Positions 1 through 7,045 of a stretch of DNA of 10,490 nt are shown here, piece after piece (position 1 is the stretch's first letter; each line of letters starts with the position of its first letter). The position numbers and the translations under genes were made by a program. The notes beneath the pieces are model-generated. The model did not search any database and had not been told where the DNA came from. It saw nothing but the letters and a program-made list of their open reading frames with translations. This stretch comes from Acidobacteriota bacterium (lineage in GTDB: Bacteria > Acidobacteriota > Vicinamibacteria > Vicinamibacterales > SCN-69-37): contig JANLHE010000022.1 of NCBI GenBank assembly GCA_024653875.1, positions 1-10,490 on the forward strand, given 5' to 3'.

Positions 1-572
1 TCCGCCATCAACCGCTCGGCCTCGTCGTGAATGGTGGCCCGCACCGCGGCGTCGGCCAGGCCGCCGATGTTGATGTCCACGTTGTCGCGCGCCCCTTCCG
101 CCGCGGCCATCAGCATGCGGAACCCCACCTTGGCGTCGCTGGCGGCCGACGGGTTGCCGTGGATCGCGGTCGCCAGACCCGCGCGCATGGCCGCCACGCA
201 GGCGCGGATCGTCTCCAGCGGCACCTCGGTGGCCGCGCGCGTCGCGTCCTGCACGGCCGCCTTGCGCTCCGCCTTCTCCCCGTCGGTGCCCTTCGGCTTG
301 CGGAAGGCGGCAATCACGAGGTCGTACGCCGAGGCGTCGCGGTCGATGAGGCCCGCCAGCGTGTCCCGCAGGGCGAGCAGTTCGGTCCGCGCGTGATCGA
401 GGGCCTCGCGCTCGGCGATCGCGTTGGTCCGGGACTTGGGCATGCCGGCCACCATGGCGAGCAGGGCGGTGCCGGTGGCGCCCACAAGGGCGGCCGCGGA
501 CCCGCCGCCCGGCGTGGGGTCGGCGGCACTGAAGGCCTCAAGCAGGGACGTGACGGTGCGGTCGGTCAGCAT
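1..572 (-). CDS. Cyclodeaminase/cyclohydrolase family protein (FTCD C-terminal domain-like), partial at the window edge
   Basis: The frame opens with ATG at 572 and stays open for 190 codons to the left edge, so the C-terminus is missing. The N-terminus reads MLTDRTVTSLLEAFSAADP followed by TPGGGSAAALVGATGTALLAMVAGM, the glycine-rich helical signature of formimidoyl-THF cyclodeaminase / methenyl-THF cyclohydrolase (FTCD_C, FchA) proteins. Free-standing members are about 200-215 residues, so little is lost. Family members convert 5-formimino-THF to 5,10-methenyl-THF with release of ammonia, or hydrolyse methenyl-THF. The neighbouring hutI favours the histidine-degradation role, but the substrate is inferred. 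The start overlaps the hutI stop by 7 bases and has an AAGGTG ribosome site at 577-582, four bases upstream. Whether a formiminotransferase follows cannot be seen. Confidence 0.85.
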   Translation of the reverse strand, partial: MLTDRTVTSLLEAFSAADPTPGGGSAAALVGATGTALLAMVAGMPKSRTNAIAEREALDHARTELLALRDTLAGLIDRDASAYDLVIAAFRKPKGTDGEKAERKAAVQDATRAATEVPLETIRACVAAMRAGLATAIHGNPSAASDAKVGFRMLMAAAEGARDNVDINIGGLADAAVRATIHDEAERLMA

Positions 573-1792
573 AAGACACCTTTTTTGTAGACGCCGGCAA
601 TCGGCGATGCATTCACCCGGAGAAGAGTGACGGCGGCGCCGCGCACCAGGACCGCGTCGAACTGCTTGCCCGGCTCGAGGCTGCCGATGCGATCCTGGCG
701 GTCCAGTGCCGCGGCCGCGTTGATGGTGGACGCGACCAGCGCCTCTTCAAATGTCATGTGCATGCCGAAACACGCGAGCGCCATGGCGAAAGGCATCGAC
801 GGCGAGAAACCGCCGCCGGGATTGACGTCGGTGGCCAGCGCCACCGGCACACCCGCGGCGATCAGGTCCCGGGCCGGCGCGAACTGTCCCAGCTTGAGAT
901 GAAAGGCGGCGCACGGCAACAGCGTGGCGATCACGCGGCCCGCGCGCAGCGCCTCGATGCCGGCCGCGTCCACGCGTACGAGATGATCGGCGGATCGCGC
1001 GCCCACGGCGGCCGCCACCTGCGGGCCGCCGCTCGCCGCGAGTTCGTCGGCGTGGATCCTGGGTTTCATGCCGGCGCGCGCGCCGGCCTCGAGAATGGCG
1101 GTGGACTCCTCCGGCGTGAAAAAGCCGCGGTCGCAGAACACGTCGCACCACTCGGCGTGCGGGGCCGCGGCCGGGATCATTTCGTCGATGACCAGGCGCA
1201 CGAACTCGGCCTGCCGGTTCCGATACTCCGGCGGCACTTCATGCGCGCCGATGAACGTCGGCACCAGTTCGAGGGGCTGCGCGCCGTTGAGCCGCGCAAT
1301 CACGCGCAACATGCGCACCTCGGTGGCGGTGTCGAGGCCGTACCCGCTCTTGGCCTCCGCCGTCGTGGTACCCTGCGCCAGCATCTCCGCCAGGCGCACG
1401 GCCGTCTGGGCGGCCAGGGCCTCTTCGGACGCCGCCCTGGTGGCGTTGACCGTCGAGAGGATGCCGCCCCCCGCCGCCGCGATCTCCGCGTACGAGGCGC
1501 CGGCAAGCCGCCGGCGCAGTTCATCCCGGCGATCGCCGGCGAAGACGACGTGCGTGTGGGGATCGACGAAGCCGGGGACCAGCGAATGTCCGCGCCCATC
1601 AACGACCGTGGTGTCCCGGCCCGGCGCGATCCGTGCGCGCACGTCCGCCGTGGTGCCGGCGGCCACGATCACGCCGCCGTCACAGGCGACGGCCCCGTCC
1701 ACGATGGGCGTGATGTCGCCCTGCCGCGCGCCCGCGCGCGGTCCGGCACCGGCAACGGCGTAGAGCTGGTCGAGGTGTTCGATGAGCAGCAT
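566..1792 (-). CDS. hutI: Imidazolonepropionase (histidine degradation)
   Basis: The 408-residue protein has the length and landmarks of HutI, a cytosolic metal-dependent amidohydrolase that opens 4-imidazolone-5-propanoate to N-formimino-L-glutamate. Visible motifs are the metal-binding HTH (H79, H81) in VPGFVDPHTHVVFAGDR, AEAKSGYGL (146-153), AHE with H184, HADE with H247, a D-H pair at 269-270, and ATDVNPGG with D322. The C-terminal SLEPGKQFDAVLV strand is typical of the amidohydrolase superfamily. The ATG at 1792 gives the usual MLLI-hLDQLY opening and lies 8 bases after the DUF167 stop, with only a weak GAAG ribosome site. Downstream it overlaps the cyclodeaminase start by 7 bases. hutH, hutU and hutG are not in the window. 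A possible own promoter lies within the 3' end of the preceding gene. The A6 run at 581-586 near its end is discussed as a finding. Confidence 0.95.
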   Translation of the reverse strand: MLLIEHLDQLYAVAGAGPRAGARQGDITPIVDGAVACDGGVIVAAGTTADVRARIAPGRDTTVVDGRGHSLVPGFVDPHTHVVFAGDRRDELRRRLAGASYAEIAAAGGGILSTVNATRAASEEALAAQTAVRLAEMLAQGTTTAEAKSGYGLDTATEVRMLRVIARLNGAQPLELVPTFIGAHEVPPEYRNRQAEFVRLVIDEMIPAAAPHAEWCDVFCDRGFFTPEESTAILEAGARAGMKPRIHADELAASGGPQVAAAVGARSADHLVRVDAAGIEALRAGRVIATLLPCAAFHLKLGQFAPARDLIAAGVPVALATDVNPGGGFSPSMPFAMALACFGMHMTFEEALVASTINAAAALDRQDRIGSLEPGKQFDAVLVRGAAVTLLRVNASPIAGVYKKGVLC

Positions 1793-1800
1793 GTTCTTCG

Positions 1801-2109
1801 CTACGGTTGTCCGAGTATAGCGGACAGGCGGCGCCGGATCTCCGCTTCGGAGAGCGCGGCCACCGCCAGGGACTTCAACCTCGACTGCTCGCCGGCGACG
1901 ATGGTGAGCGAGCGCCTGGGCACATGCAACGCGTCGGCCAGCAGGTCGATTACCGCGGCGTTGGCGGCGTGGTCCACGGGGGGCGACGTGACCTTGATCA
2001 CCAGCCGGCCCTCGCGCACGCCGTCGATCGCGTTGCGGGAGGCGCGCGGCGTGACGCGCGTCTCGATGCGCACGCCGAGGCGATGCGTGCCCAGGGGAAG
2101 GTCGATCAC
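1801..2109 (-). CDS. DUF167 / YggU-family protein
   Basis: This 102-residue protein matches the small DUF167 (UPF0235, YggU) family. Its hallmarks are TPRASRNAI near residue 21, then LVIKVTSPPVDHAANAAVI and a basic GEQSRLKSL segment. The family fold is known from structures, but its biochemical function is not established. The start is GTG at 2109, giving a 4-base GTGA overlap with the yggS stop. There is no Shine-Dalgarno sequence, so translation probably depends on coupling to yggS. Genes of this family commonly sit beside yggS, and the pairing here supports both calls. The last codons contain an inverted repeat and a -10-like hexamer that may serve hutI. Confidence 0.88.
   Translation of the reverse strand: MIDLPLGTHRLGVRIETRVTPRASRNAIDGVREGRLVIKVTSPPVDHAANAAVIDLLADALHVPRRSLTIVAGEQSRLKSLAVAALSEAEIRRRLSAILGQP
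1808..1826. promoter_or_regulatory. Inverted repeat enclosing a -10-like hexamer upstream of hutI
   Basis: The perfect half-sites TGTCCG (1808-1813) and CGGACA (1821-1826) flank the 7-base centre AGTATAG. Read on the minus strand, the centre contains TATACT (1814-1819), a good -10 hexamer, 21 bases upstream of the hutI ATG at 1792. The same hexamer occurs before rpiB. No -35 resembling TTGACA is seen at the right distance. The site lies inside the 3' end of the DUF167 gene. It could be an operator-promoter for hutI and the cyclodeaminase, or a chance palindrome in coding sequence. Confidence 0.35.
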
Positions 2110-2828
2110 GGCGCGGGTGGTGTGCGGCGCCCGAAAATGGCGGTGCCCACGCGCACCATCGTGGCGCCCTCTTCGATGGCGACCTCGCAGTCGTGGCTCA
2201 TGCCCATCGAGAGTTCGGCCAGCGCCGGGGCGGGCAGTCCGCGCGACACGAGACCGTCCCGGATGCCGCGCAGCTGCGTGAACCAGCGCCGGGCGTCTTC
2301 AGGGTCGTCGGCGATCGGCGGCACGCTCATCAGGCCGCGCAGCTGGACGGCCGTGGACGCGAGGGCGGCGCGCGCCAGGTCTTCGAGCATCGCCTCGTCC
2401 GCGCCGAACTTGGTGGTTTCCCGGGCCAGATCCACCTGCAGCAGGATCTTCGGGCGCGTCCCGGCGTCCGCGGCGCCCGCATCGAGTTTCTTCAGCAGGT
2501 CCATCGAATCAACGGAGTGAATCCACTGGAAGGCCGCCGCGGCCTTCCGCGCCTTGTTGGTCTGCAGGTGTCCGATGAGGTGCCAGGTCAGGCCCAGTGC
2601 GGCGGTCGTGGCGATCTTGTCGAGGCCTTCCTGCACGCGATTCTCGCCGAAGTGGCGCTGGCCCGCGGTGGCGGCGGCGATGACCGCCTCCACGGGAAAG
2701 GTCTTGGAGACGGCGACGAGTTCGATCTCGGCGGGGGAGCGATGCGCGCGGTGCGCCGCCGTGTCGATTCGGCGGCGCACCGCAACGAGGTTCAGCGCGA
2801 TGTCGGCATCCAGCGTGGCGCCGGACAT
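2106..2828 (-). CDS. yggS: YggS/PROSC family PLP-homeostasis protein
   Basis: The 240-residue protein has all the main features of the YggS family, cytosolic proteins that bind pyridoxal 5'-phosphate and help control vitamin B6 and amino-acid pools without a known strong catalytic activity. Visible are AVSKTFP with the PLP-binding lysine K42, FGENRVQE (60-67), WHLIGHLQTNK (82-92), LSMGMSHD (207-213) and VRVGTAIFG (225-233), in the expected order. The open frame extends upstream to 3047, but that part overlaps the TPR gene out of frame and has no family similarity. The ATG at 2828 gives the normal length. It lies two bases after the stop of the TPR gene and has no clear ribosome site, so coupling is likely. 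Its end overlaps the next gene by 4 bases. GlyA, also PLP-dependent, is encoded nearby in a separate run. Confidence 0.95.
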   Translation of the reverse strand: MSGATLDADIALNLVAVRRRIDTAAHRAHRSPAEIELVAVSKTFPVEAVIAAATAGQRHFGENRVQEGLDKIATTAALGLTWHLIGHLQTNKARKAAAAFQWIHSVDSMDLLKKLDAGAADAGTRPKILLQVDLARETTKFGADEAMLEDLARAALASTAVQLRGLMSVPPIADDPEDARRWFTQLRGIRDGLVSRGLPAPALAELSMGMSHDCEVAIEEGATMVRVGTAIFGRRTPPAP

Positions 2829-2830
2829 GT

Positions 2831-3817
2831 TCACTTGATGGACTTGAGGATGGCCTTGGCCATCTCGGCGTTTTCGCCCGTCGGAGACAGCTTGAGGTAC
2901 TCCTCCAGCGCCTTCACGGCGTCCGGCAGCTGGCCGAGGTTGACGTTGGCCATGCCGAGCCGGAAATACGCCTCGGCCATCTTCGGATCCGCCTTGACGG
3001 TCTTCTCGAACTCCGCCTTGGCCTCGGGGTACTTGCCCGCGTTCCAATAGATGATGCCCTGGTTGTACATCATGGCGGGATCGCCACCGGGGGTGGTCGC
3101 CCCCAGCAGTTCGTTCGCCTTCTGGCTCATCTGGCCCGCGTCATCGAACTTCTTCTGCTGGTTGTAGAGGATGGCCAGCGCCGAATAGGGATCGGGCAGC
3201 TTGGGATCCATCGCGATCGCCTCTTTGTACGCCGCCTCGGCCGCGGCCTGGTCGCCCTTCTTGATCTGGGCGTCGCCGATCTTCGAGTAACAAATGGCGC
3301 AGCCCGGGACCTGTGACGCGACCTGCGTGAGCTTCGCGATGGCGCCATCGGGGTCCGTCGCGATGGAGGCGACCGCGGCCTCGTAGTCGGCCTGCATCGC
3401 CGCCATCAACTTGTTGCGGGCCTCGATCTCCTTCGGCGTCATGCCCGAGGTATCCGTGCCGCCCTCGGCGGGCGGCTTGATGACCAGCGCCTCGAGTCGC
3501 GTCAACTCGTTGATGACGACCTTCACGGTCTGCGAGCCGATGAGGGTGCCCTTGGTGGCCTGCATCTTCCATTCACCGGTGCGCAGGCCCGCGCGCGTGA
3601 ACTCGCCGCGGCCGTTGGTCTTGAGCGTGACCGTGATCTCCACGTCCCCGACGTACTTCAGCACGATTTCGGCCTCGGGCACCGGCTTGCCGGCTTCGTC
3701 GACGACGAGGCCGCGCAGCGAGCCCTGGGCCTGCGCAAAGGCGGACGTGGCGACCAGCAGCAGCCCGAGGGCCACCGTACCTACCAACCCAGTGCGACGA
3801 AACGACTGACGAATCAT
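2831..3817 (-). CDS. Exported protein with a carboxypeptidase-regulatory-like domain and TPRs
   Basis: The 328-residue protein starts with a Sec-type signal peptide: basic MIRQSFRR, a hydrophobic core at 10-24, and probable cleavage after AFA near residue 28. Residues 31-113 (GSLRGLVVDEAGKPVPEAEI, then TNGRGEFTRAGLRTGEW) look like a beta-sandwich carboxypeptidase-regulatory/Ig-like domain. Residues about 175-312 form roughly four tetratricopeptide repeats, for example AAAEAAYKEAIAMDPKLPDPYSALA and AKAEFEKTVKADPKMAEAYFRLG. A C-A-I-C pair (173-176) lies at the start of the TPRs. I infer a periplasmic or surface protein-interaction role; there is no catalytic signature. The ATG at 3817 is chosen because GGAGGA lies just upstream. 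An in-frame GTG at 3829 overlaps that ribosome site and is less likely. The gene heads a tight run with yggS, DUF167, hutI and the cyclodeaminase. Confidence 0.88.
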   Translation of the reverse strand: MIRQSFRRTGLVGTVALGLLLVATSAFAQAQGSLRGLVVDEAGKPVPEAEIVLKYVGDVEITVTLKTNGRGEFTRAGLRTGEWKMQATKGTLIGSQTVKVVINELTRLEALVIKPPAEGGTDTSGMTPKEIEARNKLMAAMQADYEAAVASIATDPDGAIAKLTQVASQVPGCAICYSKIGDAQIKKGDQAAAEAAYKEAIAMDPKLPDPYSALAILYNQQKKFDDAGQMSQKANELLGATTPGGDPAMMYNQGIIYWNAGKYPEAKAEFEKTVKADPKMAEAYFRLGMANVNLGQLPDAVKALEEYLKLSPTGENAEMAKAILKSIK

Positions 3818-3821
3818 GGCG

Positions 3822-3827
3822 TCCTCC
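3822..3827 (-). promoter_or_regulatory. Strong ribosome binding site GGAGGA for the TPR gene
   Basis: GGAGGA on the minus strand lies 4 bases before the ATG at 3817. It is the clearest Shine-Dalgarno sequence among the genes here and decides the start against the GTG at 3829, which overlaps it. Confidence 0.8.
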
Positions 3828-3837
3828 ACACAGGCAT

Positions 3838-3843
3838 TTTATA
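3838..3843 (-). promoter_or_regulatory. -10-like hexamer TATAAA upstream of the TPR gene
   Basis: Minus-strand TATAAA sits in a short AT-rich island (about 3838-3850) between the helicase stop at 3865 and the TPR start at 3817. A start of transcription about 7 bases downstream, near 3831, would leave a leader of about 14 bases containing the GGAGGA site. No good -35 is visible at 16-18 bases. This probably begins a separate transcript for the yggS-hutI run. Confidence 0.5.
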
Positions 3844-3864
3844 TCTTTTACAACTGGGCCGGGG

Positions 3865-5835
3865 TCACCGCAGGAACATCCTTCCGACGACGTCCAGATC
3901 GCGCGTCACCGGCGCCGGCGGAAACGACGCCAGAAACCTCCGTCCGTACGCCATCCGGGTGAGCCGGGGGTCCAGCACCGCCAGGACCCCGCGATCGGAT
4001 CGCGTGCGAATCAGGCGGCCCATCCCCTGCAGCAGCGCCAGCGTCGCCAGCGGCACCTGATAGTCGTGGAAGGGATGTCCGCCCGCGGCGTCGATGGCGG
4101 CAATCCGCGCGGCCACGAGCGGGTCGCCGGGCGACGCAAACGGCAGCCGGTCGATGATGACGCAACTGAGCGCCTCGCCGGCCACGTCCACGCCCTGCCA
4201 GAAGCTCGCGGTCGCAAAGAGGACGGCATTCGGGGTGGCGCGGAAGTCGCGCAGCAGCGCCGGCCGTGGCGCCGTGCCCTGGAGCAGCAGGGGCCAGGGG
4301 ACGTGGGGCGAGACCTGCTCGAAGACATCACGCATCGCCGCGTACGACGTAAACAACACGAAGGCGCGGCCCTGCGATCGGTCCAGGACCTCCGCGATGA
4401 CGCCCGCCGCCGCCCGGTTGAACTCCGGCGATCGCGGATCGGGCATGTCGGCCGGCAGATAGACCAGCGCCTGCGTTTGAAAGTCGAACTCGGAGGGCAG
4501 GCGCACCGTGGTCGCGGTGGGCAGGCCCAGGCGCCCCTGGACGTAGTCAAAGGCCCCCGCCACCGTGAGTGTCGCGGATGTCAGCACCGTGGCGCTGCGA
4601 TCCCCGATGACCTTTTCCCGGACCAGGGCCGCCACGTCGATCGGCGCCGCACGCAGCGCGATGGCGCGGCCCCGTGCTTCCAGGAAGTGCACAAACGCCG
4701 GGTCGTCGGCCGCCAGCAGCACGCGAAGGTCGTCACGCAGGGCCCCGGCCCGCGTCAGGACGGCTTTCAGATCTTCGGGGGCCGGTTCCACGGCCCGGAT
4801 GGCCGAGCCCAGCCGGCCCAGTTCCTCCAGCAGCGCCGCGCCTTCGCCGGCGAGACGCGCGGCCGCGTCCGGTGTGAGCGTGGTGCGATCGCCGCGTTCA
4901 CGCGTGGCTTCCAGTCGCGCGCGATCAAACAGCCGGCGGCTCGCCCGTTCGACGTCGCCGATGGCATGCTGCACCGCGACGGCGTGCCGCCCCTGATCGG
5001 CCGGCACCGACGCCACCGCAGTTTCCGCGTCCCGGACGAACTCGTCCATGCGATGCACGCTGAACGACACGCCGAAGTACTGCGTGACGACGTCCTCGAG
5101 CTGATGGGCTTCGTCGATGACCGCCAGATCGCAGGCGGGAATGACCGCGCCGAAATCTCCCTGCCGCACCGACGCATCCGCGCAGAGGAGGTGGTGGTTG
5201 ACCACGATGATGTCGGAGTTGTCCGCGCGTTCGCGCATGCGCGTGATGAAACAGTCGTCAAACTGCGGGCACTCGCGGCCCAGGCACTGCTCGCTCGTCG
5301 CGGTCAGCTCCGTCCAGAACGGAAACGTATCCGGCATGTCGGCCAGCTCGGCCCGGTCGCCGGTCTCGGTCTCCGGCAGCCAGTCCCCGATGGTGTCGAG
5401 CCAGCGCTGTTCGCCCTCGCCCAGCCCGCCGCGAATCTCCTGCAGCCGGCCGTACCGATGGCGGCAGAGGTAGTTGGCGCGGCCCTTCATGTAGGCGGCG
5501 CGCACCTCGACGCCGAGGGCGCGGGCCAGTGCGGGGATGTCCTTGTAGAAAATTTGATCCTGGAGCGTGCGTGTGCCCGTCGAGACCAGGACGCGGCGCC
5601 CTGACAACGCGGCCGGCACCAGGTAGCCCAGGGTCTTGCCCGTGCCCGTGCCGGCTTCGGCCAGCAGGATCCCGCCGTGTTCGAACGTGCCGGCCACGCG
5701 GAGCGCGAGTTCGCGCTGGCCCGGTCGCGCCTCGAATCCCTCGACGCCCAGGGCCAGCGGCCCGGCATCCGAGAAGACCTCGGCGACGCGCGCCGTCAGT
5801 ACGCCAGCGCGGGGTAGAGCGGGAACTTCTGGCAC
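3865..5835 (-). CDS. DinG/XPD-type iron-sulfur ATP-dependent DNA helicase
   Basis: This is a superfamily 2 helicase, presumably 5'-3' on DNA and used in repair or replication. Counting from the alternative CTG start at 5799 (644 residues), motifs are FEARPGQ (22-28), Walker A GTGTGKT (50-56), DEAH (229-232), VLTSATL (405-411), WQGVDVAG (534-541) and QGMGRLIRT (591-599). Four cysteines (C112, C172, C177, C183) between Walker A and DEAH match the 4Fe-4S ligands of the XPD/DinG family. There is no exonuclease domain as in Gram-positive DinG. No ATG begins this frame near the domain. The annotated start is GTG at 5835 (656 residues, overlapping glyA by 40 bases); CTG at 5799 overlaps the glyA stop as CTGA and gives a natural N-terminus. 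It is the third gene of the rpiB-glyA run. Confidence 0.92.
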   Translation of the reverse strand: MPEVPALPRAGVLTARVAEVFSDAGPLALGVEGFEARPGQRELALRVAGTFEHGGILLAEAGTGTGKTLGYLVPAALSGRRVLVSTGTRTLQDQIFYKDIPALARALGVEVRAAYMKGRANYLCRHRYGRLQEIRGGLGEGEQRWLDTIGDWLPETETGDRAELADMPDTFPFWTELTATSEQCLGRECPQFDDCFITRMRERADNSDIIVVNHHLLCADASVRQGDFGAVIPACDLAVIDEAHQLEDVVTQYFGVSFSVHRMDEFVRDAETAVASVPADQGRHAVAVQHAIGDVERASRRLFDRARLEATRERGDRTTLTPDAAARLAGEGAALLEELGRLGSAIRAVEPAPEDLKAVLTRAGALRDDLRVLLAADDPAFVHFLEARGRAIALRAAPIDVAALVREKVIGDRSATVLTSATLTVAGAFDYVQGRLGLPTATTVRLPSEFDFQTQALVYLPADMPDPRSPEFNRAAAGVIAEVLDRSQGRAFVLFTSYAAMRDVFEQVSPHVPWPLLLQGTAPRPALLRDFRATPNAVLFATASFWQGVDVAGEALSCVIIDRLPFASPGDPLVAARIAAIDAAGGHPFHDYQVPLATLALLQGMGRLIRTRSDRGVLAVLDPRLTRMAYGRRFLASFPPAPVTRDLDVVGRMFLR

Positions 5836-7043
5836 AGGGCTTCGACATCCGATTGGACCGCGCGCGCCACCGACCCGTCCTCGGGCGCGTCCAGCACCCG
5901 GGCCATGAGCGACGCCACCTCGTCCATCTCCGGCTCCTGCAGGCCGCGCGTGGTGACGGCCGGGGTGCCCACCCGGATGCCGCTGGCCGTCATGGGCGGC
6001 TGCTGATCGAACGGAATCGCGTTCTTGTTGACGGTGATCGACGCCCGGCCCAGCGCCGCTTCCGCCAGCTTGCCGGTGAGGCCCTTGGAGAACACGTCCA
6101 CCAGCGCGAGGTGATTGTCGGTGCCCCCGCTGACGATACGGAAGCCGGCCGAGGCGAGGCCGGAGGCCAGGCGCGCGGCATTGCGCACCACCTGCTGCTG
6201 ATAGGTCCGGAACGCCGCGCTGGCCGCTTCCTTGAAGCAGACGGCCTTGCCCGCGATGACGTGCATCAGCGGGCCGCCCTGCACGCCGGGGAACACCGCG
6301 CGATCGATGTCCTTGGCGAACTCGCTGCGGCACAGCACCAGGCCTCCGCGCGGGCCGCGCAGCGTCTTGTGGGTCGTGGTTGTCACGAAGTCCGAGTGCG
6401 GAACCGGGCTCGGGTGGAGCCCGGCGGCCACCAGTCCCGCGATGTGCGCCATGTCGGTCATCACCAGGGCGCCGACTTCCCTGGCGACGGCTCGGATGCG
6501 CGCGTAGTCGATGATGCGCGCGTAGGCGCTGGCGCCGGCCACGATCATCTTCGGCCGATGCGTACGCGCCAACTGCTCCAGCTCGTCGTAGTCAATCCGC
6601 TCGTCCTCCGTGCGGACGCCGTACGGGACGATGGTGAAGTACTTGCCGGAGAAGTTGAGGGGATGGCCGTGGGTGAGGTGGCCGCCGTGCGCCAGGTTCA
6701 TGCCGAGGATCGTGTCGCCTGGCTGGAGCATCGCGAGGTAGACCGCCATGTTCGCCTGGGCGCCCGAATGCGGCTGCACGTTGGCGTGGTCCGCGCCGAA
6801 CAGGGTCTTCGCGCGGTCGATGGCGAGCGTTTCGGCCACATCGACGAACTCACAGCCGCCGTAGTACCGCTTGCCCGGATACCCTTCGGCGTATTTGTTG
6901 GTCAGCACCGAGCCCATGGCTTCGAGGACGGCCGGGCTGACGAAGTTCTCGGACGCAATCAGTTCCAGGCCGCGCTGCTGGCGCTGGAGTTCATGGCGCA
7001 GGACGTTGGCGATGTCTGGGTCGGCGGAGGTCAGATGATTCAC
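5796..7043 (-). CDS. glyA: Serine hydroxymethyltransferase
   Basis: The protein (415 residues from this start) is a cytosolic PLP enzyme that interconverts serine and glycine while moving a one-carbon unit to or from tetrahydrofolate. Clear family motifs are LELIASENFVS near the N-terminus, NKYAEGYPGKRYYGG, QPHSGAQAN, LTHGHPLNFSG, TDMAHIAGLVA, and TTTTHKTLRGPRGG with the PLP lysine at 226. GTG at 7043 is chosen because AGGGA (7050-7054) lies 6 bases upstream and the gene then begins 2 bases after the rpiB stop. TTG at 7049, overlapping the rpiB stop as TTGA, would add two residues but would touch the ribosome site. The 3' end overlaps the helicase start. The adjacent rpiB links it to central carbon and one-carbon metabolism. 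Confidence 0.96.
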   Translation of the reverse strand: MNHLTSADPDIANVLRHELQRQQRGLELIASENFVSPAVLEAMGSVLTNKYAEGYPGKRYYGGCEFVDVAETLAIDRAKTLFGADHANVQPHSGAQANMAVYLAMLQPGDTILGMNLAHGGHLTHGHPLNFSGKYFTIVPYGVRTEDERIDYDELEQLARTHRPKMIVAGASAYARIIDYARIRAVAREVGALVMTDMAHIAGLVAAGLHPSPVPHSDFVTTTTHKTLRGPRGGLVLCRSEFAKDIDRAVFPGVQGGPLMHVIAGKAVCFKEAASAAFRTYQQQVVRNAARLASGLASAGFRIVSGGTDNHLALVDVFSKGLTGKLAEAALGRASITVNKNAIPFDQQPPMTASGIRVGTPAVTTRGLQEPEMDEVASLMARVLDAPEDGSVARAVQSDVEALCQKFPLYPALAY

Positions 7044-7045
7044 GG

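Noticed and set aside
758..2281. Long plus-strand open frame (507 codons) opposite hutI and the DUF167 gene
   Set aside because: It is antisense to well-identified genes, has arginine/glycine/alanine-rich low-complexity content and no recognisable motif. Such frames are expected in GC-rich codon usage.
2829..3047. N-terminal extension of the yggS frame up to 3047
   Set aside because: It overlaps the TPR gene in another frame. YggS proteins begin close to the ATG at 2828, which sits two bases after the TPR stop.
3814..3837. Seven-codon minus-strand mini-ORF whose TGA overlaps the TPR start codon (leader peptide?)
   Set aside because: Its ATG directly follows the TATAAA hexamer, so it would lie upstream of the expected transcript start. 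It has no ribosome site and no regulatory codon pattern.
4066..5604. Plus-strand open frame of 512 codons opposite the helicase
   Set aside because: It is the antisense of a helicase with all motifs intact, and its translation has no domain signature.
5836..6333. N-terminal extension of the helicase frame up to an ATG at 6333
   Set aside because: This part is an out-of-frame reading of glyA. The residues look like random GC-rich translation, and family similarity starts only after about 5799.
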